Shown here piece after piece: positions 1 to 5,693 of a stretch of 7,383 nt of DNA. The stretch's first letter is position 1; every line of letters begins with the position of its first letter. The position numbers and the translations under genes were made by a program. Source of the stretch: an uncultured Hyphomicrobiales bacterium (GTDB lineage: Bacteria > Pseudomonadota > Alphaproteobacteria > Rhizobiales > Xanthobacteraceae); assembly GCA_903891395.1 (NCBI GenBank), contig CAITEM010000048.1:1-7383 (forward strand), given 5' to 3'. Below the pieces are notes generated by a model. That model worked only from the letters and a program-made list of their open reading frames with translations. It was not told the origin of the DNA and did not search any database.

Positions 1-306
1 CAACCGCTCTTCGGCCAATCCCCCGGAGGTGACGGTGCCGGTGGTCACCAGCATGTTGACGCCGCGCGCGGCGATGCGCTCGATCAGCGGCAGCACGCTC
101 GCCAGTTCGCCGACGCTGGCCGCGTGCAGCCAGATGAGAATGCCGTCCGGCCGCTGCAGACCGGCCTCACCACGCCGTTCCGAAACGCGCGCGCGATCCT
201 CCTTGCCGCGCTTCATGCGGCGCCCTAGCAGCAGCGGCGCGATCGGCATCGCCGCGGCCGAGATCAGCCGGTAGACGCGCAGCGCTGCGGTGAGTTTCTC
301 GGTCAC
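1..306 (-). CDS. waaA: 3-deoxy-D-manno-octulosonic acid (Kdo) transferase, N-terminal part (partial)
   Basis: Kdo transferase (GT30 family, also called KdtA) adds Kdo from CMP-Kdo to the lipid A precursor at the cytoplasmic face of the inner membrane. Only the first 102 codons are present; the gene runs off the left edge. The translation shows family hallmarks: a hydrophobic N-terminal stretch (about residues 11-27), the basic RRMKRGKEDRARVSER segment (29-44), the WLHAASVGE motif (59-67), whose glutamate is the proposed catalytic base in this family, and LVTTGTVTS (86-94). The start is GTG at 306-304, overlapping the TGA of the upstream acyltransferase-like gene by four bases (GTGA), so translation is probably coupled. 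In related Rhizobiales the same order is followed by lpxK, which would lie outside the window. Identity is secure from the motifs. Whether it adds one, two or more Kdo residues cannot be told. Confidence 0.93.
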   Translation of the reverse strand, partial: MTEKLTAALRVYRLISAAAMPIAPLLLGRRMKRGKEDRARVSERRGEAGLQRPDGILIWLHAASVGELASVLPLIERIAARGVNMLVTTGTVTSGGLAEERL

Positions 307-1013
307 GGCGTCCGTCCCCGGGGGCGATCGGCGGTATCGTAGGCTTGCGCGGTGATGCGGTTGAGTTCGCTTTGCAGAAACTGTCGGGTGCTCTCCAACG
401 TCGCACTGTCGGCGTCGCGCGGCACTTTGATCGGCGCGCCCGCCACCAGCGCCATGCGGCCGAACGGCAGGTTGATCGAACTGCGATCCCAATTTTTCAG
501 TTGAATGCGCCGGCTGCTCGCGATTGCCACTGGATAGATCGGCCGGCCCGAATGTTGCGCCAGCTTGATCACACCCATGCCGGCGATCCGCGAGATCTTC
601 GGCACGTCGGCTGTGATGGCCATATTGTAGCCCTCTTCGATCGCCCGCAGCATTTCGGTGAAGGCCGCGGCGCCGCCTTTGCGATGGAATTCGCCGTTGT
701 GCGCGCCGGATCCGCGAATGGTGCCGATGCCCAGGTGCTCGGCCGCGATGGCGTTGATCTCGCCGTCGCGATGCCGCGAGATCAAGACCTTGGCGCGGAA
801 TTGCTCGGCATTGCTCGGCTTGATGAAGGGCGCCATGAAATGCTGGCCGTGCCACATCGCGACGATGACCGGCGTTTCGACCATCTCGAAGATGTTCGGC
901 GGGTCGATGGTCGAGCGGCTGGTCTTCCAGACGAACTTTAAATACCACGCCGCCGCCGTGCCGACGGCGCCCAGGAACACAGGCGATGCGACGATCCGTT
1001 TCTTTGAAAGCAT
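303..1013 (-). CDS. DUF374 / lysophospholipid acyltransferase (LPLAT)-like protein
   Basis: A 236-residue protein resembling the DUF374 branch of the LPLAT superfamily, whose members are thought to transfer acyl chains to lipid A or phospholipid precursors at the inner membrane. Visible features are an N-terminal hydrophobic anchor (about residues 7-28), a WHGQHF motif (54-59) with the histidine expected of the acyltransferase site, SRHRDGE (79-85), a short RGS (100-102) and RKGGAAA (111-117), then TADVPK (134-139). Many DUF374 proteins have T-P-D-G-P-R-G-P at this last site, so this is a variant. The ATG at 1013 has an AAGG six bases upstream. The stop overlaps the waaA start by four bases, which argues for a role beside Kdo transfer in lipid A or core assembly. 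That role is inference; acyl donor and acceptor are unknown. Confidence 0.85.
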   Translation of the reverse strand: MLSKKRIVASPVFLGAVGTAAAWYLKFVWKTSRSTIDPPNIFEMVETPVIVAMWHGQHFMAPFIKPSNAEQFRAKVLISRHRDGEINAIAAEHLGIGTIRGSGAHNGEFHRKGGAAAFTEMLRAIEEGYNMAITADVPKISRIAGMGVIKLAQHSGRPIYPVAIASSRRIQLKNWDRSSINLPFGRMALVAGAPIKVPRDADSATLESTRQFLQSELNRITAQAYDTADRPRGRTP

Positions 1014-1100
1014 CAGCAGCCTTGCGCGCCGCGACGGATGGGACAGATCAAAACCCAGGCCTCACTTCTAAATCGAGCATGATCCTTGCGCGCGGAGCGC

Positions 1101-1116
1101 CGGCAGTCGTCTGCCG
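1101..1116 (-). other. Intergenic stem-loop between DUF4170 and LPLAT genes
   Basis: A perfect 6-base inverted repeat, CGGCAG / CTGCCG, with a 4-base loop (TCGT on the plus strand). It begins 8 bases after the DUF4170 stop in the direction of transcription. No T-run follows, so it is not a normal intrinsic terminator. It could stabilise or help process an operon mRNA, or be chance in GC-rich DNA. Confidence 0.35.
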
Positions 1117-1124
1117 ATAGCGGA

Positions 1125-1370
1125 TCAGCTTTTCGCGCCGCTGTCGGGATCGAGCAGGCGGTGCAGGTGAACGATGAAATAGCGCATATGGGCGTTGTCG
1201 ACGGTCTGTTGCGCCTTCGCCTTCCAGGCCGCGTGGGCAGTGGCGTAGTTCGGATAGACCCCGACCATCTCCACCTTGTCGAGGTCCTTGAACTCGGAGC
1301 CGCCGAGCTCGGTCAATTCGCCGCCGAGGACGAGATGGAGCAGTTGTTTCGCAGTTACGGTATCGGGCAT
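1125..1370 (-). CDS. DUF4170 domain-containing protein
   Basis: A short soluble protein of 81 residues that I recognise as the DUF4170 family of Alphaproteobacteria. Recognition rests on the LLHLVLGGEL opening (residues 10-19), the middle FKDLDKVEMVGVYPNY (27-42), and the highly conserved AAWKAKAQQTVDNAHMRYFI (47-66) followed by VHLHRLLDP. Function is not known. There is no signal peptide or membrane segment. The ATG at 1370 has AAGG eight bases upstream. The gene sits between the CysQ-like phosphatase and the acyltransferase/Kdo transferase pair, a position it also holds in relatives as far as I recall, so a link to envelope lipid synthesis is plausible but unproven. Gaps of 83 and 111 bases separate it from its neighbours, larger than at the other junctions of the cluster. 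Confidence 0.88.
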   Translation of the reverse strand: MPDTVTAKQLLHLVLGGELTELGGSEFKDLDKVEMVGVYPNYATAHAAWKAKAQQTVDNAHMRYFIVHLHRLLDPDSGAKS

Positions 1371-1384
1371 GGCGTGATCCTTCG

Positions 1385-1427
1385 AAAAAGTCCCGGCGGT
1401 GGACTCAAACGTCGGCGTAAGCGCCGA
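1385..1427 (-). terminator. Weak terminator or attenuator candidate between cysQ-like gene and DUF4170
   Basis: Read on the minus strand after the cysQ-like stop, there are two hairpins in a row. The first is TCGGCG-CTTA-CGCCGA (1427-1412), a perfect 6-base stem with a 4-base loop. The second is AGTCC / GGACT with a 7-base loop (1405-1389), and a run of five T (1389-1385) starts at the last base of its stem. The second has the layout of an intrinsic terminator, but a 5-base stem is weak. Because DUF4170 begins only 15 bases further on, partial termination or attenuation inside an operon is the more likely reading if it is real. Confidence 0.3.
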
Positions 1428-1453
1428 AACGGCAGCTTAAGCCAAGTTCGCGG

Positions 1454-2248
1454 TTATGCGAACTCTGTTTGGCGGCCGCGCACCAGATCGATGAGCGTGG
1501 CGTGACGCGAGGTTCCAGCGGCAATCAGCGCGCCATGGACGACGTGGGGCTGGTTATATCGCAGCGGGACGCCGTTGAAATCGGTCATCGCACCGCCGGC
1601 TTCATGAACCAGCAAATCTGCCGCTGCAAGGTCCCAATCATGGCTGCCCGGCGAAGCGATTGCCCCGTCGAGCCCACCATGAGCGACGCGGGTCAGGCGT
1701 AGCGCCAAAGAATGCACTTTGGGCTGGGGCAAAATATTCGGGGATAAGTTCTCCAGTCGATCGAGGTAGCGCTTTGGCCCGGCGAACTTGGCTTGGGCTA
1801 GTGCGGCGCCCGCGTTGGCCGTGATGGTTGCACCGTTCAGCGTCGCACCCCGGCCGCGCACCGCCAGAAACATCTCTTCGGTCACGGGCGCATAGAGCGC
1901 CGCCAGCACCGGACGGTCGTGCTCGACCAATGCAACCGAAACGGTCCAGTCGGGCCGTCCGGCAATGAAGGCGCGAGTGCCGTCGATCGGATCGACAATC
2001 CAGGCCGTCGTCATCGCACGGCCGGCCAGACTGTCTTCGGTTTCCTCCGAGAGCCAGCCGGCCGCCGGTGCCAGCGCGCCAAGACGATGCTTCAAGAGAT
2101 CGTTGACGGCGATGTCGGCCTCGCTCACCGGTGAATTGTCGTGACCCTTGGTCCAGCGTTTGAAGTCGCCGCGCGATGTGACACGCGCCAACTCGCCGGC
2201 CTCGCGCATGACGGCTTCAAGTGGCTCGCGAAGCTCACTGCCCGGCAA
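1454..2248 (-). CDS. cysQ: Inositol monophosphatase-family phosphatase, 3'(2'),5'-bisphosphate nucleotidase (CysQ)-like
   Basis: A 264-residue Mg-dependent phosphatase of the IMPase/CysQ superfamily. CysQ members remove the 3' phosphate from PAP, a by-product of sulfate assimilation and sulfotransfer; other members act on inositol or fructose phosphates, so the substrate here is inferred. Metal-site motifs are complete: LSEET (residues 66-70), WIVDPIDGT (83-91) and SHDWDLAAADLLVHEAGG (202-219). The WTKGHDNSPVSEAD segment (32-45) is also typical of CysQ-like proteins. The chosen start is TTG at 2248-2246, inside the 3' end of pmbA (14-base overlap), because GGAGG lies nine bases upstream and the N-terminal helix of the fold begins there. 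The next ATG, at codon 14, would cut into that helix. Translational coupling to pmbA is likely. Confidence 0.87.
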   Translation of the reverse strand: MPGSELREPLEAVMREAGELARVTSRGDFKRWTKGHDNSPVSEADIAVNDLLKHRLGALAPAAGWLSEETEDSLAGRAMTTAWIVDPIDGTRAFIAGRPDWTVSVALVEHDRPVLAALYAPVTEEMFLAVRGRGATLNGATITANAGAALAQAKFAGPKRYLDRLENLSPNILPQPKVHSLALRLTRVAHGGLDGAIASPGSHDWDLAAADLLVHEAGGAMTDFNGVPLRYNQPHVVHGALIAAGTSRHATLIDLVRGRQTEFA

Positions 2249-3596
2249 CGGTCAGGCCCTCCAGGCGAACGGTGGGGGCGTTGGTGCCGTATTTGAACAC
2301 AAGATCGTTGGCCGGCGTCAGGCTGCGGAAGATATCGAACAGATGTCCGGCAATGGTGACTTCGCTGACCGCGTAAGTCCGCTTGCCGTTCTCGATCCAG
2401 AAACCGGAAGCGCCGCGGCTGTAGTCGCCGGTCACGCCGTTGACGCCCGAACCGATCAAGTCGGTGACGTAGAAGCCGTCGACGATGTCGGCGATTAGTT
2501 CTTCGGGTGTGACGGACCCTGCTTCGAGATGCAGGTTCGACGCGCCGGGTGAGGGGCTGGACGAGACGCCGCGCTGCGCGTGTCCGGTCGTGACCAGACC
2601 GAGCTCGCGCGCGGTGGCGCTATCGAGTATCCACGAATTCAGACGGCCGTCGTCGACCAGGGCCAGTTTCTTGCCGGCGACGCCCTCGCCATCGAACGGC
2701 CGTGAGCGCAAGCCGCGTCTACGCAGCGGATCGTCGATGATGCGAATTCCGCTGGCGAACAATTGCGCACCCATCTTGTCCTTGAGGAAGCTGGTCTTGC
2801 GCGCGATTGAGGCGCCGTTGGCGGCGCTCGCCAGATGCGACACCAGCGAGCCGGCGACGCGCGGATCGAACACAACCGGTACTTTGCGGGTGGTGACCTT
2901 GCGCGGATTGATACGCTCGATGGCGCGTTCTCCGGCGCTGCGGCCGATCTTTTCGGGGCTCTCCAGGTCGGACGCATGCAGGGCCGAGGAATAGTCGTAG
3001 TCGCGCTCCATGCCGGTGCCGTCGCCGGCGATCGCCGTCATCGAGACGCCGTGGTGCGAGCCGAGATAGGCGCCGCGAAAGCCGTGGCTGGTCACCAGTA
3101 CCATGCCGCCGATGCCGGCGGAGGCCGAGGCGCCGCCGGACTTGGTGACGCCTTTGACCGAAAGCCCGGCTTGCTCGGCCTCGCGCGCCATGGTTTCGAG
3201 TTGTTTAACCGCAGGCAGATCCGGATCGAGCAAATCGAGGTCGGGGAATTGATGCGCCAGCAACGCCTCGTCGGCGAGCCCGGCATATTTGTCGTCGGGC
3301 GCAACCCGTGCCATCGCCACCGCGCGTTCGGCCAGGGCCCGCACGTCGCCTGTTAAGTCATTGGTCGAAACCACGGCTTGCCGGCGGCCGACCAGGACGC
3401 GCAGGCCGAGGTCGTCGCTCTCTGAGCTTTCGGATTCGTCCACCGCGCCGTCGCGCACTTCGACGCCAAGCGACAGCGAGCGCACCGCCACGGCGTCGGC
3501 TGAATCGGCGCCAGCGGTGCGCGCGGCTTTCACCAGGCGCTCGGCGCGGTCGGTGAGGACACTCTGATCGAACAAAGAGGTGGTGGCTGCGAGCAT
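2235..3596 (-). CDS. pmbA: TldD/PmbA family protein, TldE (PmbA) subunit type
   Basis: A 453-residue PmbA/TldE-like protein. In E. coli TldD and TldE form a metalloprotease that matures microcin B17 and degrades some antitoxins; TldD carries the HExxxH zinc site and TldE does not. No HExxxH is present here, matching TldE. Recognisable segments are the N-terminal domain with GVEVRDGAVDESES (residues 44-57), the LGLRVLVGRRQAVVSTND strand region (63-80), RKVPVVFDPRVAGSLVSHLA (237-256), PFDGEG (300-305), and the conserved end FYVTDLIGSGVNGVTGDYSR (375-394) then GASGFWIENG (395-404). The ATG at 3596 is preferred over an upstream in-frame TTG at 3623 because it follows a weak GAAAG and gives the usual family length, while the TTG has no ribosome binding site. 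This is the first gene of the minus-strand cluster. A tldD partner is not in the window. Confidence 0.92.
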   Translation of the reverse strand: MLAATTSLFDQSVLTDRAERLVKAARTAGADSADAVAVRSLSLGVEVRDGAVDESESSESDDLGLRVLVGRRQAVVSTNDLTGDVRALAERAVAMARVAPDDKYAGLADEALLAHQFPDLDLLDPDLPAVKQLETMAREAEQAGLSVKGVTKSGGASASAGIGGMVLVTSHGFRGAYLGSHHGVSMTAIAGDGTGMERDYDYSSALHASDLESPEKIGRSAGERAIERINPRKVTTRKVPVVFDPRVAGSLVSHLASAANGASIARKTSFLKDKMGAQLFASGIRIIDDPLRRRGLRSRPFDGEGVAGKKLALVDDGRLNSWILDSATARELGLVTTGHAQRGVSSSPSPGASNLHLEAGSVTPEELIADIVDGFYVTDLIGSGVNGVTGDYSRGASGFWIENGKRTYAVSEVTIAGHLFDIFRSLTPANDLVFKYGTNAPTVRLEGLTVAGQ

Positions 3597-3885
3597 GTGA
3601 ACTTTCAATGCGGGGGCCCTCAAAGCGGGACCGAATAGTGAGTCGAGTTCGTAGCGCTAAAGTGGCGCTTCGGTGCCGGGGGCGCAACCGCCGGTCCGGA
3701 CATTTTGCGGGTTGAAATCAATACCTCGTCAATCATGGTTGGCAACGCGCCGTCAATCATGCGGGCGAAAGCGCGGCGCGTTACGGCCAGTTAACCCCGT
3801 ACCTTAAGCGATTTCCGACGCCATTAATCCATCATCTCCGAAGCGACCGGGCGAATAAGTTCGGCGCGGGAGATTGAGGCGTCAA
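3597..3885. promoter_or_regulatory. Divergent intergenic region between pmbA and the DUF6101 gene
   Basis: About 290 bases without a credible gene lie between the two divergent starts, so promoters for both directions must lie here or near here. No strong sigma70-type pair stands out. On the minus strand the direct repeat at 3727-3761 contains TTGACG twice, a good -35-like hexamer, but a convincing -10 at normal spacing is missing. On the plus strand, TTAA at 3791 and 3804 gives a loose CtrA-like pair with the wrong spacing. Base composition is less GC-rich around 3711-3740 and 3791-3835 than in the flanking genes. Confidence 0.5.
3727..3761. repeat. Pair of 11-base direct repeats (CGTCAATCATG), 24 bases apart
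   Basis: CGTCAATCATG occurs at 3727-3737 and again at 3751-3761, start to start 24 bases. On the minus strand it reads CATGATTGACG, containing TTGACG. Two identical copies in a divergent promoter region, a little over two helical turns apart, could be a tandem protein-binding site or duplicated -35 elements of pmbA. Neither use is shown by the sequence alone. Confidence 0.45.
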
Positions 3886-4449
3886 ATGCGAAGTGGCGTA
3901 AAGCCCGCCGGGTCGGGCCGCGGAACGCGGCTCGACCCGTTCAGCCTGCCCGTGCAATTTGCGGCAAAAGACGCCGCGGCCGACGAACGGGTGCGGCATG
4001 TCGAACTGCACCGCGAGCGCGTGGTGGTGCGGCGCTGCCTGTCCGGCATGCGTATGGCGCTCAACATGCCGGTCTCAGCCTTCATCGGCGTCGCCGTAAG
4101 GCTGACGACGGGCGAGGGCGGTCAGGCCCTCTCGGTTATCCTGGAACACAAGGATCCGTCGCTGGCGCTAACATTGTTCATGAGCACCGAAGCCGACGAC
4201 GCTTTCGCGGAGTGGCGTTCCTGGGGCAACGTCCTCGGACTTCCGCTGCTGGTCGAAGACGAAGGCGCTTTGCGCGAACCTTTCGCGCGCATGGGCGGGG
4301 TGCTGATTTTCCGCGTGCGCCCGCGCCGCCGTCGCCATAACGCCATCAAGTCCCGTCGTGCGACCATGTCGTTTCGCCGCGCCACCGGAAAAATCACCGA
4401 AGCGACCGCAGTGTATCGCGGCGAGCGCGAGATCATCGCGAGAAACTGA
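3886..4449 (+). CDS. DUF6101 family protein, function unknown
   Basis: A 187-residue protein matching my memory of the DUF6101 family in Bradyrhizobium and relatives. Characteristic stretches are RLDPFSLPVQF (residues 15-25), DERVRHVELHRERVVVRR (33-50), a central region with VILEHKDPSLAL (84-95), EWRSWGNVLGLPLLVED (109-125), a very basic RPRRRRHNAIKSRR segment (145-158), and the terminal EREIIARN. No signal peptide, membrane helix or known catalytic motif is visible. The arginine-rich tail could bind nucleic acid or acidic lipid, which is only a guess. The ATG at 3886 is chosen because GAGG lies six bases upstream. An in-frame TTG at 3874 would have its GGGAGA almost touching the start codon, although some relatives may start there. 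It stands alone, divergent from pmbA and convergent with the secreted-protein gene. The 41 bases to that neighbour hold no clear terminator. Confidence 0.82.
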   Translation: MRSGVKPAGSGRGTRLDPFSLPVQFAAKDAAADERVRHVELHRERVVVRRCLSGMRMALNMPVSAFIGVAVRLTTGEGGQALSVILEHKDPSLALTLFMSTEADDAFAEWRSWGNVLGLPLLVEDEGALREPFARMGGVLIFRVRPRRRRHNAIKSRRATMSFRRATGKITEATAVYRGEREIIARN

Positions 4450-4490
4450 CCGGCAGCGTCATCTCCGCGACGGCGTGGGGGATTCAGCTT

Positions 4491-4859
4491 TTATTTACAC
4501 CGCTGCAGCTTAAGCGGGCCGCCCGGATTCATATTGAGTTCGAGGTGGTCGGCGTCAATCTTGCTCAGCGTGTAATTGACGCGTGCGTTGCTGATCTGCC
4601 CGGTGGTGAATTCATCGACGACGCGAAAGCTCGCCGTGCCTTCGGCCGAAACCGACTTGAGCCGGTAGGCCGGTACGCCGCCTTTGCTGTCGGTGCGCGT
4701 TTCGCCGTTGAAAGCAATCACGCGCAGCTTGCTGCAATCCACCGGGCCTTTGTCAGACGTTGCGGCCTGGCCCCATTTTCCCGACACCGGATATTCGACG
4801 GCGAAAGCCGGCGCGGTGAGGGCGAGCAGCAGCGTCGCGGGGATAAGGATGTTGCGCAT
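4491..4859 (-). CDS. Small secreted (periplasmic) protein of unknown function
   Basis: A 122-residue protein with a clear Sec signal peptide: MRN, a hydrophobic core ILIPATLLLALTA, then APAFA with likely cleavage after residue 20. The mature part, about 102 residues, begins VEYPVSGKWG and looks like an all-beta, lipocalin-like or barrel fold: alternating short strands such as FRVVDEFTTGQ, ARVNYTLSKIDADHLELN and PLKLQRCK. Two cysteines, at 42 and 121, could form a disulfide tying the two ends together. I do not recognise a named family. The reading frame stays open far upstream to 5225, but that part lies within tetR in another frame; the ATG at 4859 with the signal peptide is the real start. 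It lies 79 bases downstream of tetR on the same strand, so it may be cotranscribed with it or have its own promoter. A role with the efflux system is speculative. Confidence 0.8.
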   Translation of the reverse strand: MRNILIPATLLLALTAPAFAVEYPVSGKWGQAATSDKGPVDCSKLRVIAFNGETRTDSKGGVPAYRLKSVSAEGTASFRVVDEFTTGQISNARVNYTLSKIDADHLELNMNPGGPLKLQRCK

Positions 4860-4938
4860 GGCGTCAGAGTCCGCCTCGCCCGGCGCGAAATCAAGCGTTA
4901 TCCAGGCGCTATGCTTAACAGTGGATTGCCGCGGCTCG

Positions 4939-5592
4939 TTACTTTTTCCGATAGGCCGCAAGAAAGGCACGCACCGCGATACCGACGACATAGCGGATGC
5001 GCTCGACCGGCGGCGGCGGCGGCGCAAAGTTGAACAGTACCGGTTTGAACAAAGTCGACTGGCAGGAATCGAGGAATTGCGCGGCCACGATTTCGCAGTC
5101 CGCGATCTCGAGAATGCCGGCGCGGACCTGCGCTTTGAGATAGGAGGCGAGGCGGTTGATGCCGTTCGCCGGGCCGGTTTCGTAGAACGATTTGCCGATT
5201 TCCGGCATGCGTTCGGCGATCGCAATGACGATACGCAACGAAGAGGCTTTGCCGGGGCTGCAAAGGAACGTCACAAACTCCTGGCCGACACGCGTTAACA
5301 CGGTTTCGACATCGTGGTCGGCTTCATCGAGCAGGAAGGCGCCTTCGGCGTGGGTGCAGCATTCCTGCTGGACGATGGCGGCGAACAACTCTTCCTTGTT
5401 CTTGAAATAGACGTAGAGCGTGCCCTTGGAGACGCCGGCGGCCTTGGCGATGTCGCCCATGCTGGCGGCGTCGAAGCCGCGTGACAGGAAGACCAGACGG
5501 GCACCATCGATGATCTGGCGCCGTTTGGCGCTGTCTTCGCTGCCGTCGGCAAGACGGTCAGTTTGCCGTTCAAGCACCAAAGTTTCGCTCAT
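4939..5592 (-). CDS. TetR/AcrR family transcriptional regulator
   Basis: A 217-residue one-component repressor-type regulator. The N-terminal DNA-binding domain spans about residues 24-73: RRQIIDGARLVFLSRGF (24-40), then the helix-turn-helix MGDIAKAAGVSKGTLYVYF (45-63), then KNKEELFAAIV (64-74), all typical of TetR. The C-terminal ligand domain resembles the AefR-like group: SLRIVIAIAERMPEIGKSFY, then GINRLASYLKAQVRAGILE, with a run of five prolines at 191-195 that is unusual in the middle of a helical domain but seen in this subgroup as I recall. The ATG at 5592 has a strong AGGAGG five bases upstream. It is divergent from the HlyD/MFS efflux genes and separated from them by 134 bases with a perfect palindrome, so it most likely represses the pump and itself, and is released by a pump substrate. 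The ligand is unknown. Confidence 0.93.
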   Translation of the reverse strand: MSETLVLERQTDRLADGSEDSAKRRQIIDGARLVFLSRGFDAASMGDIAKAAGVSKGTLYVYFKNKEELFAAIVQQECCTHAEGAFLLDEADHDVETVLTRVGQEFVTFLCSPGKASSLRIVIAIAERMPEIGKSFYETGPANGINRLASYLKAQVRAGILEIADCEIVAAQFLDSCQSTLFKPVLFNFAPPPPPVERIRYVVGIAVRAFLAAYRKK

Positions 5593-5664
5593 TTAGGCCT
5601 CCTGCGGCGGTCGAATAGGGCGGATTTGGCAGAATCGTCCCGAATCCGGTCCGTCGCTCATCCC

Positions 5665-5693
5665 TATATGCACTATGTTATACTAAATTTCAA
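5665..5693. promoter_or_regulatory. Candidate bidirectional promoter for tetR and the efflux adaptor gene
   Basis: An AT-rich island in GC-rich surroundings. The plus strand has TATACT at 5679-5684, which would start transcription near 5691, about 36 bases before the adaptor ATG. The minus strand has TATAAC on the same bases (5682-5677). It also offers TTGAAA (5693-5688) with a 17-base spacer to CATATA (5670-5665), a second promoter candidate for tetR. The -35 match is poor for both TATACT and TATAAC, so the promoter calls are tentative. Confidence 0.45.

Noticed and set aside
345..941. 198-codon plus-strand open frame opposite the acyltransferase-like gene
   Set aside because: It is a shadow of the minus-strand gene: no family motif, no good ribosome binding site, and the opposite strand has clear LPLAT motifs.
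1076..1126. Resemblance to Rhizobiales intergenic palindromic repeats that begin GAGCATGATCC
   Set aside because: Only the first few bases agree. The second arm is reduced to GGATC overlapping the DUF4170 stop, so there is no full element.
3791..3807. CtrA-like site (TTAA ... TTAA) upstream of the DUF6101 gene
   Set aside because: The spacing is nine bases, while the CtrA consensus needs seven.
4450..4490. Possible bidirectional terminator between the convergent DUF6101 and secreted-protein genes
   Set aside because: Only a 4-base CGTC/GACG stem is present and the nearby T-rich stretch is not adjacent to it.
4860..5225. Upstream extension of the secreted-protein reading frame into tetR
   Set aside because: The extension is arginine/serine-rich out-of-frame translation of tetR. 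The signal peptide starts exactly at the ATG at 4859.
4684..5298. 204-codon plus-strand open frame across the secreted-protein gene and tetR
   Set aside because: It spans two well-supported minus-strand genes and the gap between them and shows no recognisable domain.
5621..5648. CGGATT / AATCCG inverted repeat in the tetR leader
   Set aside because: A 6-base arm with a 16-base spacer is easily found by chance and bears no similarity to the strong palindrome nearby.
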